DNA of 64,000 bases from Lysobacterales bacterium PRO7. Lineage in GTDB: Bacteria > Pseudomonadota > Gammaproteobacteria > Xanthomonadales > Rhodanobacteraceae. Below the pieces are notes generated by a model. The model was given only the letters and a program-made list of their open reading frames with translations. It was not told the DNA's origin and did not search any database. The stretch lies in contig QWHH01000006.1 of assembly GCA_021404785.1 (NCBI GenBank), positions 96,202 through 160,201 of the forward strand, in the 5' to 3' direction. Of the stretch, positions 40,902-49,300 are shown piece after piece (the first letter of the stretch is position 1; each line of letters starts with the position of its first letter). The position numbers and the translations under genes were made by a program.

Positions 40902-41966
40902 TCAGGCTCTGGCTGCAAGCCACTCGTGGATCGCGCCGGGAACTTCGCGTTGCGCGCGACCGGACACGTAAATGCCGATGTGGCCGCCCTTGAACGCAAG
41001 CTCGGTGTAATCCTTCGTGCCCGCAAGCTGTTTCAACGGACGCGACGCTGACGGCGGCACCAGGTGATCCTGCTCGGCGAAGATGTTGAGCACGGGCATG
41101 GTGACGTTCTTCAGGCTCACGTCCTTGTCGCCGATCCGCAGCCCGCCGTTCACGAGCTTGTTGGCCTGGTAGAAATCCTTGATGAACTGGCGGAATGCCT
41201 CGCCGGCCTGGTCGGGACTGTCGAAAATCCATTTTTCCATGCGCAGGAAATTCTCGAGTTCGGCCTTGTTGTCGAGGATGTCGACCAAGCCGATGTACTT
41301 TTGTTGGTTCAGGCGCACGGGCTTGAGCGTCAGGTAGCACCAGTTCATCAGGTCGGCCGGCACGTTGCCGAGCGTATCGACGAACAGGTCCACGTCCATG
41401 CCGCGCGTCCAGTGCGAGAGCATGTTGTCCGGCGTGTGGAAATCCACGGGCGTGACCATGGTGATGAGGTTTTTGACCTTGTCGCGGTGCGTAGCCGCGT
41501 AGCACAGGCTGAACGCACCACCCTGGCAAATGCCGAGCAGGTTGATCTTGTCGACTTTGCAGCGCTTCGCCACGGCGTCGACGCAACGGTCGATGTAGCC
41601 GTTGATGTAGTCGTCGAGGGTGAGATACCGATCGGACTGATCAGGATATCCCCAGTCGATCAGGTACACGTCCTCGCCCATCGCGAGCAGGTTCTTGACC
41701 AGCGAGCGGTCGTCCTGAAGGTCGACCATATAGGGCCGGTTGACCAGCGCGTAGGCGATCAGCAGCGGAACCTTGGCCGTGGGTTTGTTCGCGCCCTTGA
41801 AACGGTACAGGACAAGCTTGTCCTCGCGGTAGATTTCTTCCTTGTCGGTCGCGCCGTAATGCACTTCGTCCAGCGCGCGCAGGGTGGTGAAACCGGCGGC
41901 AATGCGCTGGTTGAACTTCACGGCCTCGTCCATGGCCTTCTGCGGATCGATGCGGATCGGATTCAT
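40902..41966 (-). CDS. phaC: Class III polyhydroxyalkanoate synthase, catalytic subunit
   Basis: 354 residues, the class III PhaC length. The lipase-like box GICQGG places the nucleophile at Cys147; the Asp (LNIFAEQDHLVPP) and His (FKGGHIGIYV) of the triad follow. It polymerises hydroxyacyl-CoA to PHA on granules and needs PhaE. The ATG overlaps the phaE stop (ATGA), so the subunits are co-translated. No phasin or phaA/phaB gene is nearby. Confidence 0.95.
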   Translation of the reverse strand: MNPIRIDPQKAMDEAVKFNQRIAAGFTTLRALDEVHYGATDKEEIYREDKLVLYRFKGANKPTAKVPLLIAYALVNRPYMVDLQDDRSLVKNLLAMGEDVYLIDWGYPDQSDRYLTLDDYINGYIDRCVDAVAKRCKVDKINLLGICQGGAFSLCYAATHRDKVKNLITMVTPVDFHTPDNMLSHWTRGMDVDLFVDTLGNVPADLMNWCYLTLKPVRLNQQKYIGLVDILDNKAELENFLRMEKWIFDSPDQAGEAFRQFIKDFYQANKLVNGGLRIGDKDVSLKNVTMPVLNIFAEQDHLVPPSASRPLKQLAGTKDYTELAFKGGHIGIYVSGRAQREVPGAIHEWLAARA

Positions 41967-43120
41967 GCGCGACTCCCGGGCTTGGTCTTCATGGCCGCGA
42001 GCGCGTCACTGAAGCTGCCGGCGTCCTTGCGCGAGGCACTGCGCGGCTTGGCGACTGCGGCCACGCGCTTGCGCGCGGGGGCGGCGGCGGGTTTTGCCTT
42101 CGTGGCGATCGGTTTTGTCTTCGTGGCGGCGGCCGGTTTCGATGCTCGCGCATGCAGGGCATCGCGCAAGGCTTTCACCTCGTCGCGCAGCGCGGCGATT
42201 TGCGCATTAGCGCTCGCACCATCCGTCGTGCGCAATGCGCGGCGAAGGTCGTGCAAACGCTTGTGCACGCTGTTCAATTCGGTGCGCGTGGGCATGCCAA
42301 GGTCGCTATTGATGCGTTCGACTTCCGCCTGCACCTGAGCGCGCACGCGCATCTGCGCGTTGACGACATCGCCATACACGGCGCGGAATTCGTCCGACAG
42401 CGCGATTTCCGCATACGCCTCTTCCGCGGCATCGACCCACAGGTCGTACAAGGCGCGCGGCGTTTCGATCTGGCGCCCGGGTTCCTCGCGTTCGGCAAGT
42501 TTGTTCTGGAACACGTCGAAACTGCGCTGGCTCGCCTTAAGGATCAAGGCGTTGTATTTCTTGACCGCGTCCTGGAATTCGACGAACGCCGCAGCCGTCT
42601 TCTGCAAATGTTCCTGGTGTTCTCGCGCATAGCCGAAGGCCGGCGCGTTGAGCCAGGACATGCCCTCGGCTTTTGCCTGCTGCAAGAATGGCGCGAAATT
42701 CGCCGAAAGCTGGTCGAATCCCTGCGCACCGGGACCGCCGATGTCGCGCAGCATCTTCGCCAGCGGATTGCCCTGCAACAACGCATCCATTCCGGGAAGA
42801 TCGAAACCCTGGCGCAACGCATCCGTCCACAGTTTTGGACCTGCGCCAGACGGCTGCCCCGCGGCTGCGCCGATCATCGCTTGCATCAGCGCGGTGTAGC
42901 TCTTGGCGCCGTTGAGCATGCGTTCCAGCGTTTCGTTCTGTTTGCCGGCATCGGCGAACAGGCGCGACCATTGCGTCATGCCTTCGTGCCAGGGCGCCGC
43001 CGGATCCGGCGCCGTCGCGCCGGCAGCCTTGCGCGTCGCGTCCTGCCATGCGTTCCAGTATTGCTGCTGCAACGCCTGCCAGTCCTTCTGCCAATCCTGG
43101 GTGGGTTTGGTGTCGCTCAT
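41963..43120 (-). CDS. phaE: Class III polyhydroxyalkanoate synthase subunit PhaE
   Basis: 385 residues. The N-terminus (DWQKDWQALQQQYWNAWQD) and the helical body match PhaE, the non-catalytic partner that activates PhaC. The C-terminal ~70 residues are Ala/Lys-rich (AATKTKPIATKAKPAAAPARK) and lie beyond the usual conserved part; such tails may bind granules or DNA. GGAG precedes the ATG at 43120 by about 7 bases; an upstream TTG in frame is less likely. Confidence 0.92.
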   Translation of the reverse strand: MSDTKPTQDWQKDWQALQQQYWNAWQDATRKAAGATAPDPAAPWHEGMTQWSRLFADAGKQNETLERMLNGAKSYTALMQAMIGAAAGQPSGAGPKLWTDALRQGFDLPGMDALLQGNPLAKMLRDIGGPGAQGFDQLSANFAPFLQQAKAEGMSWLNAPAFGYAREHQEHLQKTAAAFVEFQDAVKKYNALILKASQRSFDVFQNKLAEREEPGRQIETPRALYDLWVDAAEEAYAEIALSDEFRAVYGDVVNAQMRVRAQVQAEVERINSDLGMPTRTELNSVHKRLHDLRRALRTTDGASANAQIAALRDEVKALRDALHARASKPAAATKTKPIATKAKPAAAPARKRVAAVAKPRSASRKDAGSFSDALAAMKTKPGSRA

Positions 43121-43237
43121 GCGCAATCTCCGCGGATACGTGGAATTTTAGCACGCCTTGCTGCATTGCAAAAAATGCTGCGGAATGCGCGTGGCAGAAG
43201 ATAAACTTCCACGCTCGCCACCATCGGTAGACAGCCC

Positions 43238-43528
43238 TTGCTCGAACAACTTCGTCTGGAGGACTTCCTGCCTTTTCTCGGACAGACCATCGATGTCGCC
43301 GCGCACGGTCGCCACGCCGGACTCGAACTCGCCACTGCGGAGTTGCTGCGGTCGCCCTCGCCGCGCGCAACGCCATCGTTCCACCTGATCTTGCGCTCGG
43401 CCGAAAACTGGCAAATACCCCAGGGGATGTTCACCTTGAACCTGCCCGGACGCGAACCGATCGAATTGTTCGCCGTGCCGATCGGGCCCGACGGCAAGGG
43501 GTTGTGCTACGAAATCGTCTTCAACTAG
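43238..43528 (+). CDS. DUF6916-like small protein
   Basis: 96 residues. MLEQLRLEDFLPFLGQTIDV at the start, WQIPQGMFTLNLPG in the middle and the ending GLCYEIVFN follow the pattern of the DUF6916 family, small beta-rich proteins often found beside phage-tail-collar proteins in Proteobacteria. The start is TTG with a weak ribosome site; no better start is in frame. It converges on, and overlaps by 8 bases, the GNAT gene. The three collar genes 1-3 kb away support the assignment. No function is established. Confidence 0.65.
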   Translation: MLEQLRLEDFLPFLGQTIDVAAHGRHAGLELATAELLRSPSPRATPSFHLILRSAENWQIPQGMFTLNLPGREPIELFAVPIGPDGKGLCYEIVFN

Positions 43529-44039
43529 ATGCGCCGACCGGGTCCCGGCCGAGGAAGTCATACACGCCGCGATGCTCGATCAACTGGAAACCCAGTCGGC
43601 GGTAGAGCCGTTGTGCCGGATTGTCCGACTCGACATGCAGTGTCACCGTGGAACCGGTGGCCCGCGCTTCGTCGAGGATCTCGTTGAGCAGTCTCGTACC
43701 GATGCCGCGATTGCGCCGATCCGGCATCAACGCGATGTCCATGATGCGGATTTCAGCCGGCGCACGGTACAGGTAAACGCGTCCGATCGGGTCAGCCCCG
43801 TCCTCGATGACAAGTAGGTCGGCACCCGGATAATTGGCCAGGTAGTGACGGTGTTGCAGGGCCGCCTGCTCGGCGAGGAACGTATCCTTCGCGTCCTGTG
43901 GCCATGGCACCGGCGCCAATTCGGCGGCGCGCACCTGCGCATAGAGTGCATACACGAACACCAGGTCCGCTTCCGCAACGCGGTGGAAGCGCAGCGCATC
44001 GTCCCGCGGCGCGCCAGCGAACGCGCGTACCGACGTCAC
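43521..44039 (-). CDS. GNAT family N-acetyltransferase
   Basis: 172 residues. IRIMDIALMPDRRNRGIGTRLLNEIL contains the acetyl-CoA-binding RxxGxG/A loop (in two adjoining blocks), and ESDNPAQRLYRRLGFQ is the usual alpha4-beta region. The acceptor is unknown. The ATG overlaps the stop of the exported protein gene upstream (ATGA), tying it to the collar-protein cassette; acetylation of a cassette product is a possible role. Confidence 0.86.
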   Translation of the reverse strand: MTSVRAFAGAPRDDALRFHRVAEADLVFVYALYAQVRAAELAPVPWPQDAKDTFLAEQAALQHRHYLANYPGADLLVIEDGADPIGRVYLYRAPAEIRIMDIALMPDRRNRGIGTRLLNEILDEARATGSTVTLHVESDNPAQRLYRRLGFQLIEHRGVYDFLGRDPVGASS

Positions 44040-44698
44040 GCCTTGACGCTGGTGCCGCCGAGCGGCCGCACCGAGAACAGCGCGTAGGGAAGGGCGACCG
44101 GCGCGGACGATCCGCGCTCGACGAGGCGCATGGCCACGCCATCGGTAAAGGAATCTTCAAGACCCAGAGAGCTCCAGGCCGGCATGCGCTGCGCCTGCGG
44201 CACCACGATCAGCGCGTAGATGCCGCTGCGCGCCGGAACCTGGCTCACTGCCGTGCCTGCGCCCAGTGCAACAGTCAACGGCAGCGGCTTGCCCGAATTG
44301 GCCGCCCAGCGGATTGCACTCGGGGGCGAGCATTGCAACTGGTTCTGCGTCATCCACGCCTGCCAGAAACAGTGCTCGGCATTGGCGCCGTAATGGGCGC
44401 CGATCGCGAGCGGCTGGTCGGTCGCCGCCCCGACCACGCGCAACACGTAATTGCCGCGGATCGGAGCCACGGACAGCGCGTCGCCGAGGCTTGCGTCGGT
44501 CAACGACCCGCTCGCCGGGATGTTGCAGTAACCCATGGCGATCGACGGCAACGGTGCCTTCCTCACCGAACTCCCGGCCGCAAGTGCCGGCAACCCCGGC
44601 AAAAACGCCAATCCCGCGCCTGCGGCCGCGGCCACGAGTAGCTTGCGCCGCGACAGCATGGCCGTCTCATCGGCGTCGCGTTCCGGCAATCGTTTCAT
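44036..44698 (-). CDS. Exported protein with Tat-like signal, unknown function
   Basis: 220 residues. The N-terminus has SRRKLLVAAAAGAGLAFLPG, a twin-arginine-like signal followed by a hydrophobic run and an Ala-Ala cleavage site. The mature part is beta-rich and matches no family I know. AGGGGG lies about 6 bases before the ATG, supporting this start. It sits between the GNAT (ATGA overlap) and the collar genes, and is probably part of the same unit. Confidence 0.72.
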   Translation of the reverse strand: MKRLPERDADETAMLSRRKLLVAAAAGAGLAFLPGLPALAAGSSVRKAPLPSIAMGYCNIPASGSLTDASLGDALSVAPIRGNYVLRVVGAATDQPLAIGAHYGANAEHCFWQAWMTQNQLQCSPPSAIRWAANSGKPLPLTVALGAGTAVSQVPARSGIYALIVVPQAQRMPAWSSLGLEDSFTDGVAMRLVERGSSAPVALPYALFSVRPLGGTSVKA

Positions 44699-44761
44699 AG
44701 GAGCCCCCTTGTTTGGGCGGAGATAGTAAGCAATTGGCGCGCCGTCCTCACAACGATCCGT

Positions 44762-45283
44762 TCAGGTGCGCGGCGGGTAGACGCCTTGCAGCGCGATGCA
44801 GAAGTTCAGCGTCAGGTACGGTTGCATGTTGTTGTGCGGCTGGTCGCCGCCAGCCGGAGCGATCGCATTGTCCGACATGGCAACCAGGCCGGCGTTACCC
44901 GGCTGATACAGATTCGTCCCGACAGACCTGGCAAATGCCTCGCCCACGGGTTGGGGATCCTCTCCTGGTTGACTCGATGCCATCAGCGCATGCGTGTGGC
45001 CGGGAATCTCCGATTCGAGCAACGTTACCGTTTCGCTTCCACCGGTTTCGCCGAGATCGTGCAGTGACAGGCCCGGACCTTGCCCTGGATGCATGGGCGT
45101 ATTGCCCTGCATGTTCGGCAGCGCGAAGTTCGATTTGCCATCGCCGCCATAGGTTGTGCCGAGCAGCGAAAACAAAGCCGTGTTCTGCGACAGCGGCAGT
45201 ATCTGCCCATTGCAGAACGCCCAACCCGTGGGAGCAAAATTGAACGGGAAGATACGAATTTCGGCGACAAATGGGTCGGCCAT
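44762..45283 (-). CDS. Phage tail collar domain protein (MdpB type), copy 1
   Basis: 173 residues. FNFAPTGWAFCNGQILPLS and LFSLLGTTYGGDGKSNFALPN are the signature of tail-collar (PF07484) proteins of the microcystin-dependent-protein type. Late features are GHTHAL and the ending NMQPYLTLNFCIALQG. These form trimeric beta-structures in phage fibres but also occur in chromosomal cassettes without other phage genes, as here. No signal peptide. GAGGT precedes the ATG. Confidence 0.88.
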   Translation of the reverse strand: MADPFVAEIRIFPFNFAPTGWAFCNGQILPLSQNTALFSLLGTTYGGDGKSNFALPNMQGNTPMHPGQGPGLSLHDLGETGGSETVTLLESEIPGHTHALMASSQPGEDPQPVGEAFARSVGTNLYQPGNAGLVAMSDNAIAPAGGDQPHNNMQPYLTLNFCIALQGVYPPRT

Positions 45284-45293
45284 GTCGGTTACC

Positions 45294-45797
45294 TCAGGTC
45301 TGGCTCGGGAATATCCCGAATAACGAAATGATGAAATCCACACACAGGTACGGCTGCATATTGTCGTGCGGTTGGCTGCCACCTACGCTCGAAACCGACT
45401 GCGCATTGAGCGCAGTGTTTGCAGGCGCCTGAATGTAGGGCGTGTAGTTCGGTGTCGTGGCCGCAACATTTCCCACCGCCTTCGTCGCCGTAGCATTGTT
45501 GTTGCTCGCCAGAAACGCATGGCTATGCGCGGGGATCTGCGACACCGCCAAAGTAACGGACTCGACACCGCCGATTTCCGCCAATACGAAGCTCGAACCC
45601 ATGTGCAACGGGATTCGCCCCCTCAGGTCCGGCAACCCGAATGTCGATTGACCATCGCCACCATAAGTAGTGCCGATGAGATTGAACAAGGTTTCGTTTT
45701 CCGAAATCGGCAACAACTGCCCCTCGCAAAACATCCACCCGGCAGGCGCAAAATTGCCCGCGAACATGCGAATTTCACCGACGTATGGTTGCGCCAT
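45294..45797 (-). CDS. Phage tail collar domain protein (MdpB type), copy 2
   Basis: 167 residues, paralogous to the genes on either side: FAPAGWMFCEGQLLPIS, LFNLIGTTYGGDGQSTFGLPD, AHSHAF and NMQPYLCVDFIISLFGIFP. The central part (residues ~95-140) is the most divergent and would form the variable tip. 10 bases separate it from copy 1 and 9 from copy 3, so all three are one transcript. Confidence 0.88.
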   Translation of the reverse strand: MAQPYVGEIRMFAGNFAPAGWMFCEGQLLPISENETLFNLIGTTYGGDGQSTFGLPDLRGRIPLHMGSSFVLAEIGGVESVTLAVSQIPAHSHAFLASNNNATATKAVGNVAATTPNYTPYIQAPANTALNAQSVSSVGGSQPHDNMQPYLCVDFIISLFGIFPSQT

Positions 45798-45806
45798 GGC
45801 CTTGCC

Positions 45807-46313
45807 TCAATTCTGCGACGGGAAAATGCCCTGCAGTGCAATGCAAAAGTTCAGGGTCAGAAACGGCTGCATGTTCAGATGCGCTTGACTCCCGCCGACA
45901 TTGCCGATGGTCGATGGAATCATCGCTCCCAACGCGGCTGCAGGCGTATAGGTCTGCGAGAGCGGGCTTGCGAGAAAATTGCCCGTCGGTATGGCTACGT
46001 TGCTGCTGTCCGATACCGGCGATGCGCTGGCCACGTGCACATGCGTCGGCAACTCGCTGATCGACAACGTATGTCCCTGCTCTCCACCCCGCTCGCCGAG
46101 AGAATGACCACTGCCCATATGGATCGGTGTGCGCCCCTGAAGATCGGGTAGCCCGAAATTCGTCTGACCATTGCCGCCATATGTGGTGCCGAGTAGCGAG
46201 AACAAAGCCTGGTTCTGATTGATCGGCAGCAACTGCCCGTTGCACAGCGCCCAACCTTTCGGCGGGAAGCCGAAGCTCATGATACGAATTTCCGAAAGGA
46301 ATGGATCAGCCAT
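45807..46313 (-). CDS. Phage tail collar domain protein (MdpB type), copy 3
   Basis: 168 residues with GFPPKGWALCNGQLLPIN, LFSLLGTTYGGNGQTNFGLPD, LPTHVHVA and MQPFLTLNFCIALQGIFP. It is the first of the three collar genes in transcription order, 72 bases after the stop of the giant surface protein gene on the same strand. The order suggests that the giant protein and the collar proteins are made together. Confidence 0.88.
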   Translation of the reverse strand: MADPFLSEIRIMSFGFPPKGWALCNGQLLPINQNQALFSLLGTTYGGNGQTNFGLPDLQGRTPIHMGSGHSLGERGGEQGHTLSISELPTHVHVASASPVSDSSNVAIPTGNFLASPLSQTYTPAAALGAMIPSTIGNVGGSQAHLNMQPFLTLNFCIALQGIFPSQN

Positions 46314-46385
46314 TTCGTCGCTCCCGAATCGGTCGGACTAACGTTGTTTGACTCTTGCTGACGAATCCGTCGTGCGCCATGGCCT

Positions 46386-49300
46386 TCACGGCGTAATCCC
46401 ACAGCTGGCATTCGCCACACCCGTGATGGTCCCTATCGTTGCACCCACTGTCGTCGCTCCGGGATTCTGCGAAATCACATAGTTGCGCACCGTTGGATCG
46501 ACCTGCGGGCCAACCGTCAATCCTTCCAGATTGAACACGCCTGTATTCGCCTGGCGCACCTGCATGCCGAAGAAACCCGGGCCGCCCGCGTCAGTCGTGT
46601 TGCCGCTTACTTGTGCGCAAATCGAACTGGTATTGCGCGCCTGCAGACGTATCGAGTCGAGCCCGGTGCCGCCGGCAGCCACATTGGCGGTATTGCCGGT
46701 TACAGCAATCTTGAGCGTGCCGCCGGTGCCGGTCGAACCCGAAGCCTCGCCGAGAATCGGATAGGCATTGTCCACCTTGCTGACGTTGTTACCGGCAACA
46801 TTGACGTTCATAGTGCCGAAACCGACGACCGAAGAACCCGAATTGAACAAGCGGATTCCATACTGGTTCCCACCGACGCCCGTGCCTATGACGGTGTTGT
46901 TTTTCACGTCGCCGGTAGCCGTTCCGGGACCACCGCTACTGAACACATTGATCAGCGTGCTGATCATTCCAGACACCGTGTTTCCCGTGATATTGAAGAC
47001 GAGCGTGGACGTTACTGCACGCGAAACCTCGATGCCCTGATTACCCTGATTCGGAGCGCCAGCGGTAATGGTGTTGTTGAGGAACGAGGCATTGACCGTT
47101 GACGCATCGCCGGAGTCCGCACGCAGCGCAATCGTCCGGTTGCCGTGGAAGATCGAATTTTGCACGGTGCCGGTCAGATTGCCCGTCGAGTTCGTCTGCA
47201 GGAACAACCCCTGGTTGCCGGCACCGACCGGATTGGAGTCGTTGTCGATGATCGTGCAGTTGCTGAAGGTGATGGTGCCGGTGGTGTTGGTGTTGTGGAT
47301 GCGGACGTTGTCTTCCTTCGAACCACTCACCTCCGCGCGCGTCACCTGTGCCGCACTGTCGGTCAAGTCGTTGATCAGGATGCCGGCCTGTTCGCCTGGG
47401 GCATTCGTGTTGTTCTGAATCAACAGATCGGACGCGCTGAAGCCGGCAACCGTCATTCCCTTGATGCCGCTGTTGGCGTTGTTCTTGATCCACATCAGCG
47501 CGAGAGTCGCTTTCGCGCTGGTGAGCGATACTCCGTCCGCCGTCGAATTCTGGATCGTACCGCCGCTGCACGTTGTGGTACCCGTCTTGCACGTATTGGT
47601 CGAAGCATCGCCTGTGACGATGAGTCGCCCGGCACCGGTGTTGTTCAGCACGATTCCGCTTCCGGCACCATTCGAACTGATGCTGCGGAATGTCAGATTG
47701 CTCGCACCGATGGTGGTATTGGCCACGTTCAATGCGGTGCCGGTCGTCGATGACAACGTGTTCGGGACGGAGCCCGCGGTCGCATTGACCGTGCCGCCGC
47801 CGGTGGCCGCGAACGCGCTGCCCGTTGTCGTCACCACGGTCAGGTTGCTGAAGTTCAGCGTGCCGAGGTTCGCCGTCAGGTTCACGCCATTGCCGGAGGT
47901 GTTGTTCACGGCGATGTCGTGGATGTTGCTGGTGCCCGATCCGGCGACATTGCCGAGGATCGCGGAACCCGCCGTGTTCGTGATGGCAAGGTATTCGACC
48001 AGATTGCCACCGCCCAGCGTGATCACGCTGGCGTTGTTCGTCAGCGATGGCGTGGTGCCGGGATTGATCGTCGCCAGCGCCACGCTTTCGGGCGCCAGCG
48101 TGATATTCGCATCGCCGATCGCGGTCGCCAGGCTCGAGGTCGGCCCGTTGCCGACGAGGATCTGATTCGCGTTGAGCGAAATTGTCGCGTTCGGATTGGT
48201 GTAATTGCCGCTCTGGACGAAGACGAGGTCCTTCCCAGTCGGCGCGGCCAGTCCGTCTGCGAACGACAGCGCACAGGGCGTCGGCGTCACCGGCTTGCAA
48301 TTGCCGCTCGCGCCACTGGCGACGACGATGATGCGATCGCTCACGGTCAACGTCACCGTTCCCGTCGAGGTCGTGCTCAAATCGTTGCCGATGACGTACT
48401 TGAACGTATCCGTGCCCGTGAAATTCGCCGGCGGATCGTAGTTGTAGGTGCCGGCGGCAATGAGCGTAACCAAGCCGCCCTGCGCAGTCCCGGTCGAACT
48501 GCCGAGCGTGGTTTGTTCGTTGCCATTCACGCCATAGCTCTTGATCGCGATACTGGTACCCGCGTCATTGCTCAAAACGCTGGTTCCCGCCGCAATTGCG
48601 ACGTTGCCCGTCACGTCATGGCTGTCATTCGTCGCGCTCGCCGGAATCTCGACCGTGGTGGACTGCTGTACCTGCGGCGCCGGGTTCCAGTTCGTGTCTC
48701 CGCCCTGATCGATCTTGATCGTACAAGCCCCCGCGCCCGGTCCGAATGTGACCAAAGTGCCCGCATTGGAACAGGCACCGGCAGTGGTGACGGTCACGGC
48801 AAGCCCGGAAGTCGCGGTCGCCACGACGGTATAGGTGTGCGGCGTACCCGACGCCGTCGCCGAGCCGAACGCCGGTGCCGTCGAGGTCGCGTTGATCGTC
48901 TGGTCGCCCTTGGCCACCGGGAAGCTCTGCTGCACCTGCGGCGCCGGGTTATAGGCCGCATTGCCCGCCTGGTCGGCGTCGATGGTGCACGTGCCGGCAC
49001 CGACAAACGTCACGACGTTCGTCGCCACCGTGCACACGCCCGGCGTCGCGCTGGAAAACGTCACGGTCAATCCGGAACTGGCTGTCGCGCTCACCGTGTA
49101 CGTCGCCCCGCCGTTTTTGGCGGTTGCAGGCGCGGGCGAGGTAAACGTGATCGTCTGGTCGTTCCGGCTGACGGTGAACGTCTGCTGCGCTTGCGGCGCG
49201 GCGTTGTAGTTCGCATTGCCGGCTTGATCGGCGTTGACGATGCAGGTGCCGGCGCCGACGAAGGTCACCGTCGACCCCGAAACGGTGCAAACGGCCGGCG

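Noticed and set aside
44762-46313. Prophage remnant
   Set aside because: Only collar-type proteins are present; no capsid, portal, sheath, lysis or integrase gene is seen in the surrounding 10 kb.
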